Positions 8,988 to 17,068 of a DNA stretch of 64,000 nt are shown piece by piece (within the stretch, counting starts at the first letter, position 1; each line of letters opens with the position of its first letter). The notes beneath the pieces were generated by a model, which was not told the DNA's origin, searched no databases, and saw only the letters and a program-made list of their open reading frames with translations. Both the position numbers and the translations under genes were made by a program. Source of the DNA: Rhodobacter capsulatus (GTDB lineage: Bacteria; Pseudomonadota; Alphaproteobacteria; Rhodobacterales; Rhodobacteraceae); the NCBI RefSeq assembly GCF_003254295.1, contig NZ_QKZO01000003.1, forward strand, positions 256,532 to 320,531. Direction: 5' to 3'.

Positions 8988-9391
8988 TGCGCACCGCCTT
9001 GCCCGGCGGGCAGGATCGGCGTCAGGATCGACCCGCCGCCGTGGGGGCCGCGCCGCGACTTGATATGCAAGTGACCTCGGTCGCGCATCGCGTAAGTGGC
9101 CTTGCCGATCAGGTCATCCGACACGGCCAGTGCTTCAGAGATCGGTCTGAGAGGCACGGCCACCGATAGAGTGCCCGCCGCCCGGATCAGCCGCGCAACG
9201 TGGATCGCCACCCGCGCGGCCTGCGGCGGCAGCGCCGCATCGTGCGCGATCCGGTCAAGCCACGCCGCCAGCGGATCGCCTGCGCCTTGACCGGCGAAAG
9301 CTTTGCTGGCACCATGTTCGGGACTGGTGGGTTTGGATTTGACCTCGGCGCGCTGGCGGGCGTTGCCGGGGTTTTCCATTGTCTTGGGCAT
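8984..9391 (-). CDS. small phage-type protein with predicted helix-turn-helix
   Basis: The start at ATG 9391 (MPKTMENPGNARQRAE) was chosen over an upstream in-frame start that adds 21 unlikely residues. The 135-residue product has a basic, disordered N-terminus. A helical domain (DPLAAWLDRIAHDAALPPQA) leads into PISEALAVSDDLIGKATYAM, which looks like an HTH, and a C-terminal basic hairpin HIKSRRGPHGGGS. It is probably a phage or plasmid regulator or replication accessory protein. Its stop overlaps the start of the next gene (ATGA at 8984-8987), so the two are coupled. Confidence 0.5.
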   Translation of the reverse strand: MPKTMENPGNARQRAEVKSKPTSPEHGASKAFAGQGAGDPLAAWLDRIAHDAALPPQAARVAIHVARLIRAAGTLSVAVPLRPISEALAVSDDLIGKATYAMRDRGHLHIKSRRGPHGGGSILTPILPAGQGGAQ

Positions 9392-9609
9392 GGAAGCCCT
9401 CCTCTGCATCCCCGCCTCGGCGGGGTATTGGTGGCGCCCGGAGCATCCAATCAATCAATGCAGGCCCCCGCGTGAGCATCCGGGGGCACCTATGATTAAA
9501 GGGGCATCGGGGGCGTCGCGCAAGATGAAAACCGCCCGAGGTCGGATTTTGCGTATTTGCATTAGGCGGCGGTGGACGCGGCGGCCTCCCGCAAGCGGAG
9601 GGCCGCGTG

Positions 9610-9987
9610 ATGGCCGAGGACAAACTCCTTGTGGTCAGCGAACGCATTCTTGGTGCGTCCGACCCCTTCTCCGAACTGGTCGCGTTCCTGCAGGAACGCC
9701 GCGACGAGAATGCCCGTCGCGGCGGCGATGACGAGGCTTTCGCTCTCAATCTGGCTTGGTGGGCGTCGCAACCGAGCATGCCCATCAGCGGCTGGAAGTC
9801 GGTCGAGACCGACACCGGAAGTTCGACCACCGGAATGAGCAAAACCGCGCGGCGGCGGGCAGAGATCGACGCTGCGATGAGTATCCCACCGGCAGAACTC
9901 CAGTCGATCGAGGCCACTGTCCGCGAAAGACAGAAGGCGGCATTTGCTGAGATAACTTCCTCGGTCAAGGGAGGCACTCGGAAATGA
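9610..9987 (+). CDS. hypothetical protein of the phage patchwork
   Basis: This 125-residue soluble protein begins MAEDKLLVVSERILGASDPF. A GTG one codon earlier is an alternative start. It is acidic and helical with no recognised motif. The stop overlaps the ATG of the next frame at 9984 (ATGA), as in the other phage gene pairs of this island, which supports it being a real phage-derived gene. Function unknown. Confidence 0.45.
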   Translation: MAEDKLLVVSERILGASDPFSELVAFLQERRDENARRGGDDEAFALNLAWWASQPSMPISGWKSVETDTGSSTTGMSKTARRRAEIDAAMSIPPAELQSIEATVRERQKAAFAEITSSVKGGTRK

Positions 9988-10290
9988 GTTCCTCGCATCT
10001 GGCGCGCCGGAACAAGATCAAGGTCTTTGCCGCATCGCTGCATCCGACGGGTGGGGACCACGGTTCAACTAGCATTTGGACCAATCTGGCCCTGAGCGTT
10101 TCCGCGTTGAAGCTCGGTACAGCCTCTTCGAGCGTGAGAATCAGGAACTTGATGACCGTGCTGCGCTGTTCGTCGAGCCAGTCGTGGAACTCGACCTCTT
10201 GCTCCGCGCGCCTGTCAGCGCTGTCGCCGATGATCCGCTCCATTTGCGCTTCCAGTGACGCCACGCGGATCCGCAAGTCTAGCTCTGTGG
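9965..10290 (-). pseudogene. possible coiled-coil protein fragment
   Basis: The minus strand reads LDLRIRVASLEAQMERIIGD, then EVEFHDWLDEQRSTVIKFLI and FNAETLRARLVQMLVEP. This is a plausible hydrophilic coiled-coil protein with an internal ATG at 10243. The flanks belong to plus-strand phage genes, so only a fragment seems present. A competing plus-strand frame exists over the same bases, hence the low confidence. Confidence 0.25.
9984..10075 (+). pseudogene. 5' remnant of a gene coupled to 9610-9987
   Basis: The frame starts with MSSSHLARRNKIKVFAASLH at the ATGA overlap and loses coding character within about 30 codons, where the minus-strand frame at 9965-10290 becomes more plausible. It is probably the beginning of a phage gene cut by a rearrangement. 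Confidence 0.3.
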
Positions 10291-10302
10291 AAAGCCTCTG
10301 GC

Positions 10303-10677
10303 GCAGATGGTCGGATCGCCTTCGGGGATGCCCTTGCCGCCGCTGTCGATTTCTTCCGCAGCAAGATTGACACCGCTGCCCTTGACGCCGCCCTGACCCC
10401 GACCCGCAGGGGACCGAGGCCCGGCCTCTATGGCACGCCGCTTCACCTGCGCCGCCTTCGCACCGATGCCGCCCGCGCCGCCGCCCCTCTCGTGGCAGAG
10501 ATCGACCGGCGCATGGCCCGCCTCGCCGATGTGGCCCGCGCCCAAGCCCCGGCCCAGCCTGTCGATGCCCGCCGTGCCGCCCGGCTGGCCGATGAACTTG
10601 ACCGGCTGTCCGTCGCCCTCGGGCGACGCAATGCTCGCGCTGTGAAAGGCCTCGGACCCAAGGAGCCGACGACATGA
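10303..10677 (+). pseudogene. phage gene with lost 5' end, coupled to the packaging-like gene
   Basis: The open frame from about 10303 encodes GRIAFGDALAAAVDFFRSKI followed by a long Ala/Arg-rich helical region (ARLADVARAQAPAQPVDARR) and ends at TGA 10675-10677, overlapping the next ATG at 10674. The part before 10303 is foreign to it, so the original start is lost. No family is recognised; the overlap suggests it belongs to the same phage operon as the next gene. Confidence 0.4.
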
Positions 10678-11120
10678 CCACCCGCCCCACCGCCACCATC
10701 ACGCTCGCCGGGCTGCGCCGTCTCACTGGCGCCGAGCCGGGCGAACTGGAAAGCCTGATCGCGGCGGGCACGCTGCCCGCCCTCGACGGCGACCATCTGC
10801 CGATGGTGCAGGCGGTGCAGGCGTATCTCACCCACCTTCGCGAAACCGCCCGCACCGCCAGCGCATCGGCGGCGATGGCCCGCGCCCGTGACGCCCGGGC
10901 CGAGGCGAGCGAACTTGCCTTGGCCGTTTCTCGTCGTGACTTTATTCCGGACGGCGAGGCCGAGATGGCGACGGATTTCCTGTGCGGCATCATCGTGGAC
11001 CGGATCGGCGGCCTTCCCGCCCGCGTCACCCGCGACCGGCAGGACCGGCGCGTGATCGAGGCCGCGCTTGCGAAGGCGCAGGAAGGCATCGCCGCAGATC
11101 TTGCCCAGCTTCCAGACTGA
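10674..11120 (+). CDS. small phage protein, terminase small-subunit-like
   Basis: This 148-residue protein has an N-terminal winged-helix-like part (ATITLAGLRRLTGAEPGELE). A long charged helix (RTASASAAMARARDARAEAS) and a second helical part with EMATDFLCGIIVDRIGGLPA follow. The HTH plus helix order resembles Nu1-type terminase small subunits, which recognise phage DNA ends; this is inference from layout. It is intact, whereas its paralogue at 6483-6870 has a 5-nt deletion. No large terminase follows, so it is probably an orphan. Confidence 0.5.
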   Translation: MTTRPTATITLAGLRRLTGAEPGELESLIAAGTLPALDGDHLPMVQAVQAYLTHLRETARTASASAAMARARDARAEASELALAVSRRDFIPDGEAEMATDFLCGIIVDRIGGLPARVTRDRQDRRVIEAALAKAQEGIAADLAQLPD

Positions 11121-11241
11121 AGGCGCGTCATTGATCCGTCAAACTGGCGCAGCGGTCTGGCAGGCGCTCACATTCAAGACCTTGAGAATCGCGAGGAAGT
11201 GTCCCACCGTGCAACCATTGGGTTAACGGAGGAACGGCGAA

Positions 11242-12309
11242 ATGGATTTCAAACAGCGCGTGGATGACCTTGGGGCTCGCTCGCGACACGCCAGCCAGCA
11301 CGCGCTGACCGAGGAGGCGACGAAGACTTCGGTGATCCTGCCGCTGATCAAGGCGCTGGGGTTTGACCCCTTCAACCTCGAAGAGGTGGTGCCCGAGTTC
11401 ATTGCCGATGTCGGCATCAAGAAGGGCGAAAAGATCGACTTCGCCCTCAAGATCGCAGGCAAACCCGCCATCCTCGTGGAGGCCAAGCCCATTTCAATGT
11501 CCTTGGGGTCGGCGCAATACAGCCAGTTGTTCCGCTATTTCACAACGGTAGAGGCGCGGCTTGCGATCCTGACCAATGGCCGCGAGGTGTGGTTCTTCTC
11601 GGACATCGACGAGACGAACAAGATGGACAAGAAGCCGTTCTTCGTCTTCGATCTGCAGAACTTCGATGACAGGCAGGTGGCCGAACTGGCCCGGTTCCAG
11701 AAGGAAGGCTTCGACATCGAGGCAATCCTTGAGGCCGCGTCGAACCTGAAATACGTCAAAGCCGCTTCGGCCGAGATTTCGCGCCAACTGGCAAACCCGG
11801 ATGACGATTTCGTCCGCTTCTTCGGGAAGCACATTTACGAGGGCAGTCTGACCAAGGGGGCGATTGAACTGCTGCGCCCGGCCATTCAGGCCGCGCTGGA
11901 TGACATCGTGCGCAATCGCATTCAGGAGCGCCTGAACCTCACTTTCGGCAAGGATGCTCCGCAGATCGACGGCGCGGACAAGAAGCCCGCCGATGCCCCT
12001 GCGGCCAGCGAGCCCGTGACGACCGATGACGAAATGCAGGCGTTCATGATCGTTCGGGCCATCGCTTCGAGAGTGGCAAGCGTGAGCCGGATCACAATGC
12101 GGGACGCGCTGTCCTATTGCAGCATCTTCGTCGATGACAACAACCGCAAGCCGATCTGCCGCCTTTACTTCAATGCGAAGAACAGCAAGTCGGTCGGTAT
12201 CTTCGCGCCTCAGCCCGACAAGTCAGAAACGAAAGTCCAGATCGACGATCTGTCGGACATCTACAAGTTTGCGGAGCAGATCGAGGCGACCGTCAAAAGC
12301 TACCTCTGA
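11242..12309 (+). CDS. solitary HsdR_N-type nuclease-domain protein
   Basis: This 355-residue cytoplasmic protein has a conserved N-terminal domain (residues ~20-170) containing KGEKIDFALKIAGKPAILVE-AK. That is a PD-(D/E)xK-like set, with candidate residues Asp66, Glu80 and Lys82, as in the N-terminal nuclease domain of type I restriction subunit HsdR. After a helical middle section and an acidic/Pro linker (~250-265), the C-terminal ~90 residues form an unrecognised domain. No helicase motor, HsdM or HsdS is present. Ribosome binding by GGAGGAACGGCGAA before ATG is good. It is probably a stand-alone defence or DNA-processing factor; the target is unknown. Confidence 0.7.
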   Translation: MDFKQRVDDLGARSRHASQHALTEEATKTSVILPLIKALGFDPFNLEEVVPEFIADVGIKKGEKIDFALKIAGKPAILVEAKPISMSLGSAQYSQLFRYFTTVEARLAILTNGREVWFFSDIDETNKMDKKPFFVFDLQNFDDRQVAELARFQKEGFDIEAILEAASNLKYVKAASAEISRQLANPDDDFVRFFGKHIYEGSLTKGAIELLRPAIQAALDDIVRNRIQERLNLTFGKDAPQIDGADKKPADAPAASEPVTTDDEMQAFMIVRAIASRVASVSRITMRDALSYCSIFVDDNNRKPICRLYFNAKNSKSVGIFAPQPDKSETKVQIDDLSDIYKFAEQIEATVKSYL

Positions 12310-12522
12310 CCGCATCAGAGGGCGGGGCAATAGCTCGCGCGGCGGGCGGATCGACGGCGGGGCAGATTTCCGGCCCGCTTGTAGGCTTCTTGCGCTGTCA
12401 GCCCTTGGTTGGCGGAAACCCGAAGATGTGCGCCACGCGCCAGCACAGGGGCGCGGCGGCCTTTCCCTGCCCGTGGGTGGGTGCTATCTTGTCGCATCCC
12501 CACAATCAGGAGGCAGCCGCTC

Positions 12523-12948
12523 ATGAACGCCCGAGCAACCGTGCGCAATCCCGAAATGGCCGCCCTCTTGGAGCAATACACCGCCCGGTTCAATGCGCGG
12601 CGTGCCGAAGCCTATGAAGCCGCGAACGCGGCCCCCGAGCAATGGACCCCGAAGGCGGTAGGGGAAACCATGATCGAGGCCCTGCGCTGGGCGCAATGGG
12701 CGGCTGGCAGGGTCGGGCCGGGCGGCGTCAAGACCGTCTCCCTTCCCTTCGTCGTGACACTGGACGAGCATCTGGCCGAGGGCTGGGGCCTGCCCGAAAC
12801 CGCGGGCGACGACGAACCGGACCCCCGGCGACTGCGCGTCATGCCCTCGCCCGAACAGATCAGCCGTCATGAGGGAGATGCCCGAATCCTTGTATTGTGG
12901 CCAGAGCGCAAGGTAACCCGCAAACCCTTAGATGCAGAAGGCGGGTAG
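12523..12948 (+). CDS. hypothetical protein, phage/island type
   Basis: This 141-residue soluble protein starts MNARATVRNPEMAALLEQYT with AGGAGG 10 nt upstream. The middle contains ETMIEALRWAQWAAGRVGPG, a helical region with conserved aromatics, followed by SLPFVVTLDEHLAEGWGLPE. No known catalytic motif is seen. It follows the HsdR_N-type gene by about 210 nt and is probably transcribed separately. Function unknown. Confidence 0.5.
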   Translation: MNARATVRNPEMAALLEQYTARFNARRAEAYEAANAAPEQWTPKAVGETMIEALRWAQWAAGRVGPGGVKTVSLPFVVTLDEHLAEGWGLPETAGDDEPDPRRLRVMPSPEQISRHEGDARILVLWPERKVTRKPLDAEGG

Positions 12949-13225
12949 GCGGCGCGAGAAGCCGGGGCGCCGCCTGCACGATTCGAGGCCGGGCGCTGTC
13001 GCTCATAGAAAGCAGCACCTATGCCATTGGCAAAAAAATAACTTTCGGAAAAGTTGCTCGAATCCACCCCACCTGATCTAGGCAGTCTTTTTGTCCCACC
13101 GAGCCCTGAAAGCTTGACGAAGGCATCAATCTGTTAGTTTTCTTTTTGTAAAGCTAAGGAATGTGTGCTTCACCCCGGGCCACCAGCTACATGTTGGCTC
13201 GTTTTTGGCAGAGCAGGAGGATCTA

Positions 13226-13411
13226 ATGGCAGATTTTATTTCTGACGGCGCGGTGCTTTCGCCACTGGCGCAACAACTGCAGAGCCTGATCACTCAAGGC
13301 ATTGTGACGCCCTCTGATCGCACCGACACCCGCCCCCCTAGCGCAATGGTTGTGCTGCAGGTCTACGACGCTTCCGGTACTGGGCCGTTCAAGGTTAACG
13401 AGAGACGCTGA
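13226..13411 (+). CDS. 61-residue protein upstream of the ClpP-fold proteinase
   Basis: It starts MADFISDGAVLSPLAQQLQS at ATG 13226, preceded by GCAGGAGGATCTA, a strong ribosome site that favours this start over an in-frame ATG at 13163. It has no signal peptide, membrane segment or Cys. Only 4 nt separate its stop from the proteinase ATG, so they form one operon. It may be a partner, adaptor or substrate of the proteinase, or simply a leader gene. No family is recognised. Confidence 0.5.
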   Translation: MADFISDGAVLSPLAQQLQSLITQGIVTPSDRTDTRPPSAMVVLQVYDASGTGPFKVNERR

Positions 13412-13415
13412 CAAA

Positions 13416-14369
13416 ATGCCCAACTGGCACGACGTATTGAAGGAACTCGAAGAGCATAGCACTTTCCATCAGATGCAGGCGACTCAGACGCTGGACATAG
13501 TCAGGCGGAAACATCTAAAGACGCCCGCAGACTTAACAGGTCGCAATACGATTGCGTATTATTCTGGGTGGCTTACGAAGCCCGGTGTTCATGGCGTTGA
13601 AGTGAACGATGATGACATGAATGCACTGATGAGTTGCATTCATGGCCTCGAAAGAGCTAAAGGCCTTGACCTAATCCTTCATACGCCGGGAGGCGGTATC
13701 GCCGCGACACAGGCCATAGTGAACTACCTTCGTTCAATGTTCGGTCGCGACATTCGAGCGATCGTGCCGCAACTCGCAATGTCGGCGGGAACGATGATTG
13801 CTCTATCATGTTCGTCTGTGGTGATGGGTAAGCAGTCATCGCTCGGTCCGATTGATCCGCAGTTTGGCGGTATCCCTGCTGATGTGGTGGTAGCGGAATT
13901 CAGTCGGGCGATGTCTGAAATCACCGAAGATCCGAAGAAAGCGGCAGTTTGGGCGCCGATTCTTGGCCGCTACACTCCATCTTTCTTGACGCAATGCGAG
14001 CACGCATGTGCATGGTCTCGCACATTCGTAGAAGAAGTGCTCACAAAGAACATGTTCTTTGAACACAATGACCCAAGCAAAGCCGCGCGAGCAGTTGTAG
14101 ATGCCTTGGCCACCGCAGCGAGGAACAAAGCTCACGACAGGCATATAAGTGCGCAGGAAGTGAGTGAATTGGGCGTCAACGTTATTTCGTTGGAGGCGGA
14201 TCCGGAGTTGCAAGACACTGTTCTGACGGTCCACCACTGCTACATGCACACTCTGGCCAGCACGACCTCAATAAAGATTGTTGAGAATCAGGACGGGCGT
14301 GCCAACGTCAGGCACCTTGCGGGGCCGCTTCCTCAAGTTGCACCTCAAGGGATGATTGCACAAGCCTAA
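13416..14369 (+). CDS. SDH-type serine proteinase with ClpP/SppA fold
   Basis: This 317-residue protein carries the ClpP-like crotonase-fold signatures LILHTPGGGIAATQ (oxyanion loop, His89), VPQLAMSAGTMIAL (candidate nucleophile Ser123) and SSLGPIDPQFGGI (Asp147). This pattern matches the SDH (serine dehydrogenase proteinase) family, related to SppA signal-peptide peptidases. There is no N-terminal membrane segment, so it is probably cytoplasmic. Codon use and base composition are visibly AT-richer than the rest of the window, which points to recent acquisition. It is coupled to a 61-residue upstream gene. The native role of the family is poorly known. Confidence 0.75.
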   Translation: MPNWHDVLKELEEHSTFHQMQATQTLDIVRRKHLKTPADLTGRNTIAYYSGWLTKPGVHGVEVNDDDMNALMSCIHGLERAKGLDLILHTPGGGIAATQAIVNYLRSMFGRDIRAIVPQLAMSAGTMIALSCSSVVMGKQSSLGPIDPQFGGIPADVVVAEFSRAMSEITEDPKKAAVWAPILGRYTPSFLTQCEHACAWSRTFVEEVLTKNMFFEHNDPSKAARAVVDALATAARNKAHDRHISAQEVSELGVNVISLEADPELQDTVLTVHHCYMHTLASTTSIKIVENQDGRANVRHLAGPLPQVAPQGMIAQA

Positions 14370-14560
14370 GTGCACGACGACCCTTCCTATCTGAGTGTTT
14401 CCGTCTGCCGCATCAAAAGCACAAATCCCTAACAGATACGGCAGGCGGAGCGTCCAGGCTTTCGGTAGCCTCAATACAATCAGACGCCGTTGCGGCGGCG
14501 CTGAGGGCTATTACAGCTAAGCGCGTGAGCGGCGTTAATGGGCATATCTGCGCCGCGCTA

Positions 14561-15190
14561 TCAACCCGCAAGCGCCTCGATCAACTCCGGCCCATCATCG
14601 CGCAGCCCAAACGGCGCAACCGGGTGATGCGCCAGCATCGCCCCGGCCCCGCGGGTCGCCACATCGTCGGTGCTGCCCAGCCACGCCTCGCGCTCGTCGG
14701 CATTCAGGATGACCGGCATACGGTCATGCAGGCCACCCATCGCCGCCGTCGCGGCCCGCGTCATGATGGTGCAGGTCAGGAGATCGCGCCAGCGGCTCGC
14801 CAGACCGGCCAGATGAAGGTTCGCCTCGTTGCCCCCGGGCCGGAAGAAATGCGGCTGGCGGTCGCCCTTGGGGCCGCTCCACTCATAGAACCCGCCGACC
14901 GGGACAAGGCACCGGCCACGCCGCCAGACCTGCCGGAAGGTCGGCTTGTCCCGCGCATCTTCAATCCGGGCGTTGAACGTCGCCGCCTTCCAGTCCCTCG
15001 GGCTGGCGCCATCGAACCATGACGGGATTAGGACCCAGCGGGCCTCCATCGCGATCAGCGGCGTCTTGGCGAGGATCACCACCGGCTCGGTCGGCTTGAC
15101 GTTGAACCGGCTGCCGAACGGGTCGAGCTTGATCTGCGACATGTCCACTTCGGTGTTCCGAAGGTTCGGATCGACAATCCGCCCGCACAT
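14561..15190 (-). CDS. SRAP-domain protein (HMCES/YedK family)
   Basis: The 209-residue product starts MCGRI, with catalytic Cys2 exposed after Met removal. It has the conserved FNVKPTEPVVIL, RWVLIPSWFDG, FNARIEDARDKPTFR, RCLVPVGGFYEW and HDRMPVIL blocks. SRAP proteins form a thiazolidine crosslink with abasic sites in single-stranded DNA and so protect them. Key residues Cys2, Asn (FNAR), Glu (FYEW) and His (HDRMP) are all present. It sits at the right end of the accessory island next to tRNA-Ala. SRAP genes are frequent cargo of phages and plasmids, so it may belong to the island rather than to the core genome. Confidence 0.92.
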   Translation of the reverse strand: MCGRIVDPNLRNTEVDMSQIKLDPFGSRFNVKPTEPVVILAKTPLIAMEARWVLIPSWFDGASPRDWKAATFNARIEDARDKPTFRQVWRRGRCLVPVGGFYEWSGPKGDRQPHFFRPGGNEANLHLAGLASRWRDLLTCTIMTRAATAAMGGLHDRMPVILNADEREAWLGSTDDVATRGAGAMLAHHPVAPFGLRDDGPELIEALAG

Positions 15191-15621
15191 GCCCGCCGCC
15201 TCCTTGCCGTCGCCGCGTCCGGTTCAGGATGGCAGAGCGAAGGGCGCTTGTCGCGCCCGCGCTGCGGCCCAGCGGATCGTCAGGGGGACATGCAGTATCG
15301 ACCAGCATCCGAGATAAAGGCGCACCGGCAATCGCGCCACGACTGACACCGCGATTGATCCGCCCCGGATGACATGGCTGGCCGAGACACCGATGCTCGG
15401 CAACGGTAAGGTGGAAGACATGAGCGATCAAGCCGGGCGCATGGGGCCGCGGGTGCTTCGATCTGGCGGAAGGGGGCAGGGTAACGCCCTTGGGGTAACG
15501 GCCATCGGGCACCACGGCGGGGTAACCTGTAGCTTTCGCCGTTGTTACCCCATTCGTTACCCCGAAAACGACGACGCCCCGCACGGGGCGAGGCGCTTGT
15601 CGTTCAAGTCTTTGTTTTTAT
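15191..15621. other. gene-free stretch between SRAP gene and tRNA-Ala
   Basis: No convincing gene is present. Short frames here end in VEPRGIEPRTS, which is only translated tRNA. The interesting part is the cluster of GGGGTAAC motifs listed separately. The SRAP promoter should lie within 15191-15300. Confidence 0.5.
15479..15563. repeat. cluster of five GGGGTAAC motifs beside tRNA-Ala
   Basis: GGGTAAC or GGGGTAAC occurs at 15479, 15492 and 15519 in forward orientation, and GTTACCCC at 15544 and 15556 in reverse. This arrangement of short direct and inverted sites about 60 bp from a tRNA 3' end resembles arm sites of an integrase attachment region; no integrase gene is present now. Confidence 0.5.
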
Positions 15622-15697
<76 letters not shown>

Positions 15698-15825
15698 ACC
15701 GGGTCCGCTTGACGTTTCCGTCTTGCGTGAGGCGGTGTATATGGACCTCAAGCGACGGGCGCAAGAGGAAAAAACACGCCTCGTCGCAAAATTTTTCAGC
15801 CCCCTGAAAACCGCCTTGCAGCAAA

Positions 15826-15853
15826 GGAAAAGGCGCGAAGTTGCCCTCGCGCC
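15826..15853 (-). terminator. terminator of the FYDLN-domain gene
   Basis: On the minus strand GGCGCGA and TCGCGCC pair around an 8-nt loop and are followed by TTTTCCTTT, about 40 nt after the stop at 15894. Confidence 0.7.
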
Positions 15854-15893
15854 CGGTCCCGTCTTTTCCGTGATCCGCCCCTTTCGGGCCGAC

Positions 15894-16223
15894 TCAGGCC
15901 TCGTCTTCGCCCCCCGCCACATCGGCGATGTCATCCAGCGAGACGTTGTCGTCCTCGTCATCCTCGAGCAGATCGTCGTCCAGATCGACGTCGCCGCCGT
16001 CCTCGTCCAGATCGTCATCGGTCAGATCGTCGACATCAAGATCGGCCGCGCGCGGCGCCACCTTGTCGGACACCATCACACGGCTGCGGCCCGCGGCCGT
16101 CAGGCTCTCGAGCGAGAAGCTGTTCGAGCAGACCGGGCAGGTCATCGGGTCTTTGGCCAGATCATAGAACCGGCTCGCGCAATGCGGGCAGAGGCGCTTG
16201 ACGCCCCAATCCTCTTTCGGCAT
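15894..16223 (-). CDS. FYDLN acidic protein (TIGR02300-type)
   Basis: The 109-residue protein starts MPKEDWGVKRLCPHCASRFY. It has a zinc-ribbon-like pair CPHC (~12-15) and CPVC (~29-32) and the FYDLAKDPMTCP block that names the family. The C-terminal half is almost only Asp/Glu with Leu and Val, so it is very acidic and probably disordered. It is widespread in alphaproteobacteria with no established function. It is transcribed divergently from the YgjP-type peptidase gene. Confidence 0.85.
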   Translation of the reverse strand: MPKEDWGVKRLCPHCASRFYDLAKDPMTCPVCSNSFSLESLTAAGRSRVMVSDKVAPRAADLDVDDLTDDDLDEDGGDVDLDDDLLEDDEDDNVSLDDIADVAGGEDEA

Positions 16224-16330
16224 GGAAGTCTCCTGGCAAGCTCTTTCGCACAGAGTCGCAGCCAACTGCCACAACCGCCGCGGGGTGTCAAAGCCTTTTC
16301 GCGCGCAACCTGCCGCTTCCAGCCGGACCG

Positions 16331-17038
16331 ATGCCGCCGATGACGGAAAGCTCCCTGATCCTGCCCGATCTGCCCGGTGTCGCCGTGCATCTGCGCCGCT
16401 CGGCCCGGGCGCGGCGGTTTTCGCTGCGCGTGAGCCGGATCGACGGCGCGGTGACGCTGACCCTGCCCGCCCGCGCCCGGCTGGCCGAGGCGGTGGCCTT
16501 TGCCGCGGCGCAAACGGACTGGCTGCGCGGCACGCTTTCGCAGCTGCCCGCGCAAAGCCGCCCCGGCTTCGGCGACATGCTGCCCTTCGAGGGCGCAGCA
16601 CTGCGGATCGAGGCGGCGGCCCTGCGCGCGCCGAAACGCGAGGGCGACCGGCTTTTGGTGCCCGCGGGCGAAGATCGGCTGGGGGCGCGGCTTGAAACCT
16701 TCCTGCGCCACTGCGCCCGGATCCGGCTGCAGGCCGCGACCGAGACCCATGCGAAAGCCCTTGGCCGCCCGTTCAAGCGCATCACGCTGCGCGACACCCG
16801 TTCGCGCTGGGGCTCCTGCGCGGCGGATGGCTCGCTCTCTTACAGCTGGCGGCTGATCATGGCCCCGCCCGAGGTGCTGGATTACGTTGCCGCGCACGAG
16901 GTCGCGCATCTGGCCGAAATGAACCATTCCCCGGCCTTCTGGGCCGTGGTGGCGCGGCTTTGCCCCGACTACGCCCGGCATCGGGCCTGGCTGAAACAAA
17001 ACGGCGCGGCGCTGCAGGCGATCCGTCTGACGGATTGA
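16331..17038 (+). CDS. YgjP/SprT-like zinc-dependent hydrolase
   Basis: The 235-residue protein has the DUF45/YgjP pattern: FSLRVSRIDGAVTLTLPARA near the N-terminus, then TRSRWGSCAADGSLSYSWRL. The metal site AAHEVAHLAEMNHSPAFW carries HExxH with a downstream His, and CPDYARHRAWL closes the domain. It is a predicted metallopeptidase-like enzyme whose substrate is not known. ATG 16340 is an alternative start three codons in. Confidence 0.85.
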   Translation: MPPMTESSLILPDLPGVAVHLRRSARARRFSLRVSRIDGAVTLTLPARARLAEAVAFAAAQTDWLRGTLSQLPAQSRPGFGDMLPFEGAALRIEAAALRAPKREGDRLLVPAGEDRLGARLETFLRHCARIRLQAATETHAKALGRPFKRITLRDTRSRWGSCAADGSLSYSWRLIMAPPEVLDYVAAHEVAHLAEMNHSPAFWAVVARLCPDYARHRAWLKQNGAALQAIRLTD

Positions 17039-17068
17039 CCGCGGCGGGATTCGTGATCACAAAGGGGC

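Noticed and set aside
10674..11120. Complete terminase operon
   Set aside because: No large terminase, portal or capsid gene follows; the next gene is the HsdR_N-type protein.
13350..13415. N-terminal extension of the SDH-type proteinase to 13350
   Set aside because: The extra 22 residues overlap the small upstream gene in another frame and lack family similarity; ATG 13416 gives the normal start.
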